64,000 bases of DNA, from positions 423,948,429-424,012,428 of the forward strand of contig OY856187.1 in the NCBI GenBank assembly GCA_963693315.1, written 5' to 3'. A program made the translations under genes and the position numbers. Below the pieces are notes generated by a model. It was not told the DNA's origin. It worked only from the letters and a program-made list of their open reading frames with translations, and searched no databases. Positions 1 through 10,727 of the stretch are shown here, one piece after another; positions within the stretch are counted from its first letter, which is position 1, and each line of letters starts with the position of its first letter. This DNA is from Diogma glabrata. Taxonomy: Eukaryota; Arthropoda; Insecta; Diptera; Cylindrotomidae.

Positions 1-1690
1 GGAAAAAGTTGACAGCTCCACAACTGACTGGATGTGTGAGATGCTGAGAACTAGAGTAGTAGACACCAAGGCTGGTGATTGTAAAATCAGCCCTGGTACC
101 ACTAGGGGCTGTCCGCAAGGTGAGGTCTTATCACCGCTCATGTGGAGTCTAGTGGTGGATGAAGTTCTAGTTGTATTAAGTAACAAGGGCATTAAATGTC
201 TTGGGTACGCAGATGATATTGTCATTATTGCCAGAGGGAAGTTCGAAGAAACACTCTGTGATATTGTACAGAGGGGACTGAATCTGGTAGACACCTGGTG
301 CACATCTGTGGGACTAAAACTCAATCTGAGTAAAACTACGATACTCCCATTCACCAAGAAAAGAAAACTCAGTATGACGCCAATCATATTGAAGGGCTTC
401 TTAATTGAATATGCACAGGAGATTAAATATCTGGGAGTAGTTCTAGATAGTAAACTCCTATGAAGAAACCACATGGAAACGGTGGTAAGCAAAGCCGTAA
501 GAGCTCTGATGGTATGCAAAAATCTTGCGGGTAAAACATGGCGGTGCAGCCCAAGTATCTTAAGGTGGATGTATACCATGATAGTGAGACTAGCCATCAC
601 TTACGGAGCAGTCGCATGAAACAAAAGAGCCCAACTTAACGCTGGAAGACTAAATTGGAAAAGGTTCAGAGGCTGGCTGGCATCTGCATCACGGGAGCAA
701 TGAGAACATGTCCTATCGCATCAATGGAGATACTGTTAGGACTTGTTCCTAGACCTTCAGGTCGCAGTGCTACTTGAACTGCAAGTCTCAAGGCCCTCCA
801 ATAAAAAAAAAAATAGCGTAGCAAGGGAAACCATACTGAGATTCAGCATGCAGGGTATGAGAAAGGGAAAAATTATCGAGTCTAAATATCGAGAAAGTCT
901 TTCCATGGAGAACTCCTTGCTTGAGTTTCCTAAAGACGGAATGATAAAGCAGTTCAACTTCGACGGCACCTACCAAAGCGCCTTCCATGCCGAAATATGT
1001 GCTATCGAAAGGTGCGCAGCCTTCAGCTTAGGACGGAAATACAAAAACAAGAGAATCGCCATATCGTCGGATAGCCAAACAGCAGTTAATGCGTTAAGCT
1101 CATACACCATCACATCCAAAATTGTTGGAGACTGCGTGAGCAAGCTAAACAAGCTTGGGGATAATAAAAAAGTTACAGTTTACTGGATATCTGGTCATGC
1201 GGGATCGCTGGTAATGAAGAAGCCGACAAATTAGCAAGGCGAGGTGCTTTAATATCTTTTGTCGGTCCACGACCATTTTGTGGATTGGGGACAAAAACCA
1301 TCCACGAAAGATGAGAGAAGTAATTATGATGAAATGGTCCATAATCTAAAACAACACCGCGGGCTTAAGGCAGTCCAAGGAGTTGATTGGACAGTTTAAT
1401 CAAACGAGATCAGTAATGTACTCCAGGCTGAATAGGAACAACCTGAGAATAATGACAGGGGTTCTTACAGGACACTAAACTAAGAAAACAGCTTAAGAAC
1501 ATTGGGGTGGAGCCGAGGGACGAATGTAGATTTTGTCTATTAGAAGAAGAAACCCCAGCCCATTTTCTCAAAGATTGGAGAGCCTTGATCTACACGAGAA
1601 GGTTGCATCTGGGGTGAGTATAATATTTAGGGACATGACCTGCATAAACTTAACCCTCTCCATGTCGTGAAATTCCTATGGGAGGCTGGA
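1..1690 (+). mobile_element. Degenerate I-like non-LTR retrotransposon, 3' part
   Basis: The element runs off the left edge of the window. Positions 32-463 encode the reverse transcriptase palm, with GCPQGEVLSP and the catalytic LGYADDIVII motif. Positions 743-1234 encode an RNase H domain with the SSDSQTAVNAL (second Asp block) and WISGHAG motifs. At about 1520-1575 a CRFC...H cysteine/histidine knuckle near the C-terminus can be read. The domain order RT, RNase H, Cys/His knuckle is that of I-superfamily LINEs. The parts are in different frames with stops between them, so the copy is dead. It lies on the plus strand inside an intron of AVL9 (minus strand), about 100-150 bp from the splice donor at 1848. 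The better preserved copy at 46290-50043 shares the RNase H and knuckle layout, but the two are clearly diverged. Confidence 0.85.
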
Positions 1691-1848
1691 TTGAAGGAGG
1701 TGCTCTAATACTGGGTATTCACCAGGGAGTAGTAGGGTGGGGAACAATAGATCATTTTGGTCGCAGTACAACATATCACCACCGAATTTAATCTTAATCT
1801 TAACACATAAGACGCAAATAATAAGAAAAATTCAAACGTTTTACTTAC

Positions 1849-3051
1849 ACGCAAGGGCGTCAACACTGACATCTCTTGGTAATGAACTTTTATCCGATCG
1901 TTTCCCTAATTCCAATTCATTTGTTGAACTACTACTATTCTGTTTTTGAAATGATTTTTCCTTAACCTCAACATCTACTATACTTTCGTCATTATTTGAA
2001 TCCGAATTATTTTCTTGATTATTACATTTTTCTATTTGAGTATTATCACTACAATTATCGTTATTATTTTCGATACTAATGCTATCGGATGTTGTTGAGC
2101 TATTTGTTGTTATTGTTAAATTATCATTTGATATATTTTTAACTATATTGTTATCATCCGTTGTTTCTGTTGCTGTAAAATCGGGCATTGGTGACATTGG
2201 GCGAGATGTTTTAACGCATGCAACTTGATGAAAACCGTTTTCAATTAGTAATGAATGTAAAGATGAAATACCCAGAATCAGAGAACACATCGGCCGAACT
2301 GGTGAACCAAAACATATAACACGTTTTTGTAATAAAAATAATTTAAATAATATTAATATTTTGTGTCTCCATTTCAATATTAAATCACGTATATTTAAAA
2401 CGACGTATATATGTTTAGATTTTATTTTCGATGATTTGATTAAAATTTCATCGTTGCTCATTAGGCAAGCATTGACTTGATTGTAAGCATCTATTAATAT
2501 TTTAACAGACTCAAAATCACCTTGATCGAAAAATGCGTCAGCTATTAAAGACAGCTTAACTTCAATATATCCATAGATTGGAACGGATATTAATGCACAT
2601 ACAGATTTTTGTACGGTACTACGTGTAACATCTGCTGTACGGATTTTTAGTTTCTAAAAAAAAAAAATTAAGGGGCGTTCGCAAATTAACAATACGATTG
2701 GATTACTATTACTAACCTCAACTGGAATTTGACGATAACACGATACGCCATAAATAGATTCATTTTGATCATCTAAGCTTGGTAAATTAAAAAACACAGA
2801 ATCTCTTTCAAAATTATGAGAACCATCTGGTAATGCTAAGGTTGGTAAATATTTCCATCCCGATGGACATTCATTGTTTCCATCATCAGATCCAGATATG
2901 ATTGGTGGATACGAAAATTCAACCTAACACAAATTTTAAAAATATATAAGATAAATAAGATTCGAAATCAAAATTATAGACATACTTGACATCCTTTTTT
3001 ATGATGAAATCCAATCACTAAAATGTGAAGTAATGGTTTCTTATCAGACAT
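1849..3051 (-). CDS. AVL9: AVL9 homologue, late secretory pathway protein (N-terminal part, exons 1-3)
   Basis: AVL9 family proteins carry a DENN-like fold and act in late secretory traffic from Golgi to plasma membrane and in cell polarity. Three coding exons join in frame: complement(2986..3051), complement(2717..2923) and complement(1849..2653), each bounded by GT-AG (donors gtatg, gttagt, gtaagt). The start MSDKKPLLHILVIGFHHKKG matches the family N-terminus. Exon 2 reads VEFSYPPIISG, then WKYLPTLALPDGSHN and YGVSCYRQIPVE, the most conserved block of the family. Exon 3 continues with the FKLFLLQKRVICFGSPV block and then an Asn/Ser-rich low-complexity linker. About 359 residues are present against roughly 650 in vertebrate AVL9, so the C-terminal half lies left of the window beyond a transposon-bearing intron. 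The gene is divergent from hsp70, whose start is about 2 kb away. The identification is strong; the exon 3 linker is fast-evolving. Confidence 0.9.
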
Positions 3052-3364
3052 TTTCCTTGTTATTGTTTCACTTTTTTTATTGCATTAAAACAGAAATTAT
3101 TGTATAAAAGCTTATTTAAATCAAACATTTTTATGTCAGACTCTTTATCCCCATAACTATATGATTATCATAATTATTTTGAAACAAGTTGATGAATAAT
3201 AGATTTTTTCTTAAATAACAACACGAAATGATATTTTTATATTTTGACAACTAAACAAAATCGGTTTTCAATTCTGTTACTGGTATGAAGTTAGTGTTGA
3301 ATGATGAAATTGGGGATGTTGAAATAAAAATCATGTTTGTGTCGAATTTTTTTGGAAAAATGTT

Positions 3365-3620
3365 AAAGAATATTTGAAACTTTATAAATGTCATAATAAA
3401 GTGCAGTGTGCTTCGTTATATTTTCTTTGAACTTTATCCAATCTATGGATAAACATTCAAGTATCTTCGTTAGCCGAGGCATATATATACACAAATTACA
3501 TTTCTATTCCATCCTTTTTTGTTTATCCTTACTGTGCTAATTTAGTTGACAATTGTAAGGCTTTAATAAAGAGGATAGTTTTGAACTAAATTTTACTGAA
3601 TTTTAATAAATAACGGCAGC
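3365..3620. repeat. Diverged duplicate block, copy 1
   Basis: This AT-rich block resembles 4188-4442. Shared landmarks in the same order are a TTTGAAACT.TATAAA start, TCGTTAGCCGAGGC (CGTTAACCGAGGC in copy 2), a short TATATACACA run, GACAATTGTAAGGCTT, AATAAAG, and an ACTGA(A)TTTT near the end. The copies are highly diverged with many indels. No coding sequence is seen. It is an old duplication flanking the MITE at 3786-4115. The stretch 3052-3364 to its left holds the presumed AVL9 5' leader and nothing else recognisable. Confidence 0.6.
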
Positions 3621-3785
3621 TGTACAGATAAAAATTTTGGATGTGCAATTAAGTTTGGACAATGAAGAAATGATAGGTCCTGTGCAATTAGAAGAATGTT
3701 CTTACTATCGAGATACCACCATTTGAACCGAGAAGTATGGATACTTTCGATTATTTCCACAATATTTATGCTTGGGTAATTTTAA

Positions 3786-4115
3786 TGCAGCCCATCCACT
3801 TTGAAACATGTTTCAAAACTTGGTTTGTGTTTATAGAATGTTTTATAGTGTATGGTGAAGTTTGCAAACCAATTTGACGGTTTTCGAATTGGTTTTAGTA
3901 AAATCAAAACGCTTTGATTTTAAGTAGGCGGAGCTAATGGTTTGTAAACATGTTTCACTGTGTATGGAAGAGTTTAATAAAATAACTATAGAAATTGACA
4001 TTTATAATTTTAAGTTTATCAACCAAGTTTACAAACACGTTTAATAATGTATGGTAAACATGCAACCAAGTTTGTAAACCAAGTTTTGAAACATGTTTCA
4101 AAGTGGATGGGCCCC
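3786..4115. mobile_element. TTAA-flanked MITE with terminal inverted repeats
   Basis: The left end carries GCCCATCCACTTTGAAACAT and the right end is its reverse complement; the match continues inward through TGTTTCAAAACTTGGTTT, about 37 bp per arm. Both ends are flanked by TTAA (3782-3785 and 4116-4119), the target duplication typical of piggyBac-type elements. At 330 bp with no ORF it is non-autonomous. Subterminal short repeats of the type GTATGG...GTTTGTAAACC occur on both sides. The superfamily is inferred from the TTAA duplication only. Confidence 0.75.
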
Positions 4116-4187
4116 TTAATAATTTGTAAAAAAAAAAAAAAGGTAATTAGATAATTTCCGGGCTGGCTTCCATGTAGTGACTGTTCA

Positions 4188-4442
4188 AATATATTTGAAA
4201 CTGTATAAAAGCCGTGTGTTTTCGTAAATTTTGAAGCAAAAATTTCACATTTAAAATTTAACTTGGCTTTTATACAAGTAACTCTCTGCGTTAACCGAGG
4301 CTTATCTATATACACAAAGAAAATACGTTATATATAAATATTTTGTTAACTAATTCATTTTTGTTCATCTTATCGTTGACAATTGTAAGGCTTAAATAAA
4401 GTGGAGAAGACTAAATTTGACTGATTTTTCATAATTAACCAC
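4188..4442. repeat. Diverged duplicate block, copy 2
   Basis: Second member of the pair described at 3365-3620. It ends immediately before the hairpin repeat at 4451 and the hsp70 regulatory region. No open reading frame of interest is seen on either strand. Confidence 0.55.
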
Positions 4443-4450
4443 AGATGTGC

Positions 4451-4510
4451 AGAGTAGTGAGCCTCATAAATTATGTAGGCTCACTACTCTCTATTTATGT
4501 AGGCTCACTA
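4451..4510. repeat. 13-bp perfect hairpin plus extra arm copy
   Basis: AGAGTAGTGAGCC at 4451-4463 is the exact reverse complement of GGCTCACTACTCT at 4478-4490, leaving a 14-base AT-rich loop. A partial third copy (TATGTAGGCTCACTA) follows at 4496-4510. It lies directly upstream of the first heat-shock element of hsp70. It may be a small palindromic insertion with a duplicated arm. Confidence 0.8.
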
Positions 4511-4514
4511 GTCT

Positions 4515-4844
4515 GAATGTTCTAGAAATTTTTATTGATAAATCAAAGCCAGTCAAATGTTTTTATTTTGGGAAAGATTTCTTGTAGAATTTTTCTAGTA
4601 ATTTCTAAAATGTTTTATTTCTTGACAAACAAACCTTATTTCAAATAATGTTAACTTGTGATAACAACCGTTTGTAAACAAAAAGTTTCAAAATTCAACT
4701 TCCAATTAACAGAAATTTCCAGATGTGAGAGCACTACAAATGTCATTTTAAATTAGATTTGTTTGCAATAGAACAGTACAAATGTTAATACTATTTCGAG
4801 AAAGCATACGAATTTTCTAGAAATATATATTTTAGATATAAAAG
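4515..4844 (+). promoter_or_regulatory. hsp70 promoter: heat-shock elements and TATA box
   Basis: Heat-shock elements are alternating GAA/TTC pentamers bound by HSF trimers. Clear arrays are GAATGTTCTAGAA at 4515-4527 and GAATTTTCTAGAA at 4810-4822; weaker ones lie near 4575-4605 (GAATTTTTCTAG), 4712-4722 (GAAATTTCCAGA) and 4795-4803 (TTCGAGAAA). A TATAAAAG box at 4837-4844 sits about 14 bp after the proximal element. An initiator-like ATCATTCAAC at 4866-4875 is about 30 bp downstream of TATA, giving a roughly 150-nt A-rich leader before the ATG at 5019, as in Drosophila hsp70. Confidence 0.9.
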
Positions 4845-5018
4845 CAAGTCAAATGCGAAGAAAAATCATTCAACGTAAAACAAGCGAACATTTAACAATA
4901 ATAATTTGTAAAGTGATTCAAAACAAAAATATTTACAATAAATCAAAAAAAGTTAAATTGAAATCTAATATTAAAATAAGTTTTTGTTTCGAAAAGTGAA
5001 AAACAGAATAAAATAAAA

Positions 5019-6932
5019 ATGCCAGCTATTGGAATTGATTTGGGGACAACATATTCTTGTGTTGGAGTATTTCAACATGGAAAAGTTGAAATAATTGCTA
5101 ATGATCAAGGGAACAGAACAACACCAAGCTATGTTGCATTCTCTGAAACCGAGCGTTTGATAGGAGATGCAGCCAAAAATCAAGTCGCAATGAATCCAAA
5201 AAATACAATTTTTGATGCTAAACGATTAATTGGACGGAAATTCGATGATCCAAAAATTCAAGATGATATGCGTCATTGGCCATTTACAGTTGTTAATGAA
5301 AATGGTAAACCAAAACTTGAAGCAGAATTTAAAGGTGAACGTAAACGATTTGCACCAGAGGAAATCAGTTCAATGGTTTTGATAAAAATGAAGGAAACTG
5401 CAGAAGCATATTTGGGTGAATCAGTTCAAAACGCAGTCATTACAGTTCCAGCATATTTCAATGATTCACAACGTCAGGCTACAAAGGATGCCGGTGCAAT
5501 TGCAGGATTAAATGTATTGAGAATCATAAATGAACCAACAGCAGCAGCATTGGCTTATGGATTGGACAAAAACTTGAAGGGTGAGAGGAATGTGTTGATA
5601 TTTGATTTGGGTGGTGGAACATTCGATGTTTCGATTTTGACAATCGACCAAGGTTCGTTATTCGAAGTTAAATCAACAGCCGGCGATACACATTTGGGTG
5701 GAGAGGATTTTGACAACAGGCTTGTAAATCACTTTTGCGAAGAATTTAAACGTAAATTCAAAAGAGATCTCAAAACAAATCCTCGAGCATTACGACGGTT
5801 AAGAACAGCAGCTGAACGTGCAAAACGAACATTATCGTCCAGTACAGAAGCTTCAATTGAGATTGATGCGTTGATGGAAGGCGTTGATTACTATACCAAA
5901 ATCTCCAGAGCACGTTTCGAAGAATTATGCTCTGATTTATTCCGAGCAACTCTGGAACCGGTCGAGAAAGCATTGACAGATGCCAAACTAGGCAAAGGAG
6001 AAATTCATGATATCGTGATGGTTGGTGGATCTACACGAATTCCAAAAGTTCAATCATTGATTCAAAATTTCTTCAACGGAAAACAATTGAACTTATCGAT
6101 AAATCCAGATGAAGCGGTTGCATATGGTGCAGCAGTTCAAGCAGCCATTTTAAGTGGAGATAAAGATTCAAAAATCCAAGATGTACTGTTAGTTGATGTT
6201 GCACCATTATCGCTTGGAATAGAAACCGCTGGAGGTGTTATGGCAAAAATCATCGAACGAAACTCGAGAATTCCATGCAAGCAAATGAAAACATTTTCAA
6301 CCTACACAGATAATCAACCAGCTGTCTCTGTACAAGTATTCGAAGGGGAACGAGCAATGACCAAAGATAATAATATGTTAGGCACATTTGATTTAACTGG
6401 CATACCACCAGCACCACGAGGCACACCACAGATTGAAGTGACATTTGATTTAGATGCAAATGGCATATTGAATGTATCAGCCAAAGATTTAAGTACTGGA
6501 AAGGCAAAGAATATTACAATAAAAAATGACAGAGGTAGACTATCTCAAGCTGATATTGATAGAATGTTGTCAGATGCGGAAAAGTATCGCGACGAAGATG
6601 AAAAACAAAAAGAGAAAATTACAGCAAAATATAATTTGGAAAGTTATGCATACAGCTTGAAACAAACAATTGATCAGAATGGCGACAAGTTTACTGATGG
6701 CGATAAGAAGGTAGTCAAAGACAAATGCGATGAAACAGTGAAGTGGCTGGATAGCAATACAATGGCAGAAAAGGATGAATATGAATATCGTTTGAAGGAA
6801 TTAACTAATGTTTGTTCTCCAATAATGACAAAACTTCATACAGGTGGTACTAAAGGAGCACCCAATTTTAATGGTCAAAGAAATGCTGGATCTGGAGGAA
6901 GAACTGGACCAACAGTTGAAGAAGTAGACTAA
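5019..6932 (+). CDS. Hsp70: Heat-shock protein 70, cytosolic, stress-inducible
   Basis: ATP-dependent cytosolic and nuclear chaperone that binds exposed hydrophobic segments of client proteins and works with J-domain and nucleotide-exchange partners. The 637-residue ORF has no intron, as expected for an inducible hsp70 that must be expressed while splicing is blocked. It begins [18 protein letters not shown], with the phosphate-binding loop. [14 protein letters not shown] lies near residues 194-207 and the family signature [14 protein letters not shown] near 332-345. The substrate-binding domain follows from about residue 385, then a helical lid from about 510. The protein ends in EEVD, the TPR-cochaperone docking tail of cytosolic Hsp70s. 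The region before EEVD is short and lacks GGMP-type repeats, as is usual for inducible forms. All key motifs are intact. Regulation is by the heat-shock elements at 4515-4822. Two AATAAA signals follow at 6944 and 7075. Confidence 0.97.
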   Translation: MPAIGIDLGTTYSCVGVFQHGKVEIIANDQGNRTTPSYVAFSETERLIGDAAKNQVAMNPKNTIFDAKRLIGRKFDDPKIQDDMRHWPFTVVNENGKPKLEAEFKGERKRFAPEEISSMVLIKMKETAEAYLGESVQNAVITVPAYFNDSQRQATKDAGAIAGLNVLRIINEPTAAALAYGLDKNLKGERNVLIFDLGGGTFDVSILTIDQGSLFEVKSTAGDTHLGGEDFDNRLVNHFCEEFKRKFKRDLKTNPRALRRLRTAAERAKRTLSSSTEASIEIDALMEGVDYYTKISRARFEELCSDLFRATLEPVEKALTDAKLGKGEIHDIVMVGGSTRIPKVQSLIQNFFNGKQLNLSINPDEAVAYGAAVQAAILSGDKDSKIQDVLLVDVAPLSLGIETAGGVMAKIIERNSRIPCKQMKTFSTYTDNQPAVSVQVFEGERAMTKDNNMLGTFDLTGIPPAPRGTPQIEVTFDLDANGILNVSAKDLSTGKAKNITIKNDRGRLSQADIDRMLSDAEKYRDEDEKQKEKITAKYNLESYAYSLKQTIDQNGDKFTDGDKKVVKDKCDETVKWLDSNTMAEKDEYEYRLKELTNVCSPIMTKLHTGGTKGAPNFNGQRNAGSGGRTGPTVEEVD

Positions 6933-6943
6933 AGTACAAAATT

Positions 6944-7080
6944 AATAAACATTAAGTTCTATTAAAATATGTTTCCTAATTTAATGTGATAACATTCATT
7001 CATGTAAAATTTATTATATTTAAACATAAAAATATAAATGTTAGTTTGTTTAGGTAAATCTTGTTTTTAATTTCAATAAA
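6944..7080 (+). terminator. Polyadenylation signals of hsp70
   Basis: AATAAA at 6944-6949 lies 12 bp after the stop codon and a second AATAAA is at 7075-7080, in an AU-rich 3' region. The second gives a more usual 3' UTR length of about 150-170 nt. Which one is used cannot be told from sequence alone. Confidence 0.6.
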
Positions 7081-7261
7081 TTTAGTTATAAAAACAGATC
7101 CGAGGGAGGAAACTAATATGCTCCGATTAATTTTAAAAAAAAAACCAATGTTTGATTCAATCACTTTGTGTTCTTTCGTTAATGTTAGATTATAGTTACG
7201 ACTTGTAGTTTTTTCGTTAAAATTTTATTGTGTTTGAGCCAAATTTACTTCTATTCAGCTG

Positions 7262-7498
7262 GCTAAATCGGAAGATCATTTACCGACGTAAAACTATCCG
7301 TATCTCTATGCTTTAACATAGTTTCTTTTGCGTGTATGATACAAGGGGTGGCACTTTCTAAAGGGTTGCAAATCAGAAATATAGAATGACATTTAGTAAG
7401 CTCCTAAATCGGAAGTTTATCCATTGTGATAAATTTTTGTGACGATTCTGTTTAACATAGTTCCCTCATGTGTGTTTGACCCAAGGGGTGGTTTTCCT
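7262..7498. repeat. Two-unit degenerate tandem repeat
   Basis: A unit of about 140 bp starting near CTAAATCGGAAG (7262 and 7404) is repeated, with shared landmarks TTTAACATAGTT, CAAGGGGTGG and AGGGTTGCAAATCAGAAAT. The second unit is split by the LINE insertion at 7499-8102 and resumes at 8103 with GGTGGTTTTCCT and GGGTTGCAACTCAGAAAT. No coding sequence is seen. Confidence 0.6.
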
Positions 7499-8102
7499 TC
7501 AAATACCTCGGGTTTGTAATAACATCGTCAAATGACATGCAGGCAGATATCAAGGCCCATGTCTCTGCCGCATACAGAGTTTTCTACGCATACTCAAAAC
7601 TTTTGCGATCAAAACATCTTTCGCGGTCGTGTAAACTCACACTTTACAAAGCATTAATCCGACCTGTGCTTACATTTGGAAGTGAAAGCTGGACACTGAC
7701 TTCCTCCGATTGTAGAATTTTATCAACATTCGAGAGGAAGGTCATACGAACAATTTATGGTCCATGTAAAGTTGCTGAAAATCAGTATAGAATCCGAATG
7801 AATCATAAAATCAGACAGCTTCTTGGAGGCTGCGATGTAATCGGATTCATTAAATCCAACCGGATTAGATGGTTTGGTCATGTAGAAAGTAGAAAGAATG
7901 ATAAAAAAAGCGTCCCAACAACAACCAGCTGGTGTTCGTCGAAGAGGAAGACCTAGACAACGCTGGCGTGATGACATCATCCAAGACCTTCGTGATATAG
8001 GATGTCGAAACTGGGGTCAACTGGTCATGGAACGATATGAGTGGAAGCTGGTGGCACAGACGGCAAAATCCCTCCATGGGATGTAAACGCCAGAGAGAGA
8101 GA
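7499..8102 (+). mobile_element. 5'-truncated RTE-like LINE insertion with 12-bp TSD
   Basis: The insertion encodes the C-terminus of a LINE ORF2. Positions 7537-7915 read as the post-RT region (CKLTLYKALIRPVLTFGSE, then FERKVIRTIYGP and RIRWFGHVES); the frame then shifts to 7898-8083, with GRPRQRWRDDIIQDLRDIGC. The 3' end is a microsatellite (AG)n instead of poly(A). The target-site duplication GGTGGTTTTCCT is exact on both sides (7487-7498 and 8103-8114), defining a 604-bp insertion truncated at its 5' end. The frameshift near 7900 shows it is dead. The family recurs at 35802-36460 and probably at 40807-42060. RTE/craft-type assignment is from recollection of this C-terminal pattern. Confidence 0.85.
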
Positions 8103-8114
8103 GGTGGTTTTCCT

Positions 8115-9786
8115 GCTTAAGGGTTGCAACTCAGAAATAAACAGTTGCTTGTTTTTATGTTTTTTTTTAATTCAAGAACTACATGCAGTAAAGAATTTTT
8201 TTATTTTATGATATATGTTATCTTCGCTTGCACTCCAGTTTTGGGACTGTTTTAAGAATAGGGGTGCAGATCTAAAATCAAAAGTATACGGCTTTAAGAG
8301 CTCCTAATTATGAGCCTATGCTTGATCCTCTAGAATTATTTTTAAGGTGTGGAAGTGAACGTTCACTCAGCACCCTCTTTTTAAATGAAGATTTCTGCTT
8401 AGAGGGTCGAGCTCAATATTTTATTCTTGCGTTTTTTGAAAGCTCCTAAATTGCTCCTAAGTCTGAGCTAACATTTTTTTTATTTGTGCGTCAAATTCTG
8501 AGGTGTGAAATTCTTGTAACAGCTACGGATATTTGACATAAATTATACCAAAAATTATATTTGTAAAAGACATTGAAAAAATATATCCGCAGCTAAACGA
8601 AGATTCAACCGATGCGAACTATCAATTCATTCTGTGACAACGATTTTCAAAAATTATATGCAGAAGCGGCTCAATCAATTGGCACAAACTTCTATATTGT
8701 TAACCTATTGAGGGACTGTAATTTATTAGACTCTAAATTAATGCCAAAAACCAATACAGAAAGTGAAACTCGAATTCACCTGCAGTGCTTCTTCAGCAGG
8801 TCTCTAATGAAATTTCCAAACACTCAAATGAATTAAAGATGATTCCGTCGTTAGATCATTGTGGAATATCACCCTTGGAAATTTGATTGTTTCGATTACA
8901 TTGTGTTTGATATACAGTTCAAAAGGATCAAACGCTAAATCGTATCTTGTTTATTTAAATAATTATTATTTATTTACAGTAATTTTATGTTTCTCTCTTT
9001 AAATACAAATATAAATCAATTATGTATATCTAAATTATGATTTTAGTTTAATCTTCTTTTTAAAATAACTATTTTATTCTTCAAAAATAACTTAAAAGAT
9101 TTAGTTGATTTTTTATAATTTAATAAAAATTACTATTTCCAAGGCATCAGGCAATATTTTCTTTTTAAATTTTATTTCTCAGCTATTATGTTTTTTTGTG
9201 GTTAGAAGAAGATTATTACTGTCGCTATTTTTATTAAGTCATATTTCATAATATGTTATTAAAAAAAAATAATTTGGTTCTTTAACACGATCATTAAATT
9301 TAAAATTTGAATTTATTTTATTTTCATTTCAATTATTTTATACGTTAAGTAACCAAACAAATTTTACAATAATTTCTCGTTGATTTTTGTTCCAAATATT
9401 TATATATTTTTAATTAATAATTACATCATAGTTTTTTAAGACCATACACATAGTTTATAATTTTTTTTTCCTATTTACACTAATTAATTTTCAACAGACA
9501 TAAATTGATGAAATATAAATATTTTTTATTGAAAATGGTTTATTTAATTTTGATATGTAGAAATTGTTTATTTTATGAATTTTTGAGATAATGGCATAGT
9601 AAAAAGTAAAAGAGATTAATAAAGATAGAAACACTAAACCGTTAAACATTAAAATAAATTTTATTTGATTGGATAGGCATCAGAGAACATATGTTGATAC
9701 CAATTTTTTATTATATGACTCATATGAACATATGACTTCTATCTAAAACTAAACATATCAATCTCTTTTCTAAATTTATTAAAATA
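8115..9786. other. Intergenic AT-rich stretch, nothing recognised
   Basis: Strongly AT-rich DNA with homopolymer A and T runs. A 74-codon open frame at 8612-8836 shows no recognisable motif and no splice context, and is not called. No RNA gene or repeat boundary was found. Confidence 0.5.
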
Positions 9787-9787
9787 A

Positions 9788-10724
9788 CACTAGTTTACAA
9801 GAAAAATCTCCCTAAATAAAACCCAACTTTTATTATAGATTTTGACCTGCTCAACACGAATATCATACTCATTTTTTTAGGTTGGCTCTTGTTTTTGAGA
9901 TATTCGCGAAAAACCATTTTTTCGGTGAACAAAAAGGTTATTCCGGTTTTTGGATCGCATATTTTACAAAACAAACAAATTGAATCTATTAACGAAACAA
10001 ATGCATAGCAAAGATACTAACAAACGTGTAAAAATATATCAAGGATTCTGGAAGTTACATTCGAAAATAGGTAGATTTTTATATGAAATCTACCTAAAAG
10101 TTGAAAAAAATCAAAAATCTGTTTTTTTTTTAAATTTTTCCATATTCAACGCCATAAATTTTGAACAAGCAATGATTTTAAATTTTTTTTAATTTCTCGG
10201 AACCTACAGTTAATTCAATATCCTTTCAAGTTAAAATATTCATAATTTTGGTGCAGGTTGCACAAGTTATTCAGGTTTTCCCAAAAAAAGTCAAACCACA
10301 GCCTCCAAGAAATTAAACAAATTTACAATCATTGTTTGTTCAAAATTTATGGCGTTGGATATGGAAAAAATTTTTAAAAATCATAAATTATTGATTTTTT
10401 TTTCAACTTTTTTCGAGTGTAAGTAATTTCCAGAATCCTTAACGGATTTTTACGAAAAAAAAAAACTCAAAATATTTGTTAGCATCTTTACTATGCACTT
10501 GTTTCATTAATACATTCAATTTGTTTGTTTTGTAAAATATGCGATCCAAAAACTGCAATAACATTTTTTTCATCGAAATAATTGGTTCTTCGCAAATATC
10601 TTAAAAACAAGAGCTAGTTAAAAAAAAAATGAATATGATATTCGTGTTCAGCAGGTCAAAATCTACAAACAAATTTGGGTTTTAGTCAGGGAGACTAAAA
10701 AAGATCAAAATTTGTAAACTAGTG
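9788..10724. mobile_element. 937-bp fold-back DNA element with CACTAG termini
   Basis: The two halves form one long inverted repeat with arms of roughly 400 bp around a centre near 10256. The outer ends are CACTAGTTTAC (from 9788) and GTAAACTAGTG (to 10724). Internal landmarks pair in mirrored order: GACCTGCTCAACACGAATAT with ATATTCGTGTTCAGCAGGTC, TGGATCGCATATTTTAC with GTAAAATATGCGATCCA, and CGCCATAAATTTTGAACAA with TTGTTCAAAATTTATGGCG. TAA lies on both sides (9785-9787 and 10725-10727) and could be a 3-bp target duplication. CACTA-type ends with a 3-bp duplication suggest a non-autonomous EnSpm/CACTA relative; Chapaev-like is an alternative. No transposase is encoded. Confidence 0.8.
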
Positions 10725-10727
10725 TAA

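Noticed and set aside
4019..4315. 98-codon minus-strand ORF next to hsp70
   Set aside because: It is formed largely by the right arm of the TTAA MITE and a poly(T) run; no domain or homology pattern.
5770..6507. Minus-strand ORFs inside hsp70
   Set aside because: They are opposite-strand shadows of the highly conserved hsp70 coding sequence.
8612..8836. 74-codon ORF in the spacer after hsp70
   Set aside because: No motif, no splice or promoter context, isolated in AT-rich DNA.
9950..10192. 80-codon ORF
   Set aside because: Lies wholly within one arm of the fold-back element and is Lys/Phe/Asn-rich low-complexity sequence.
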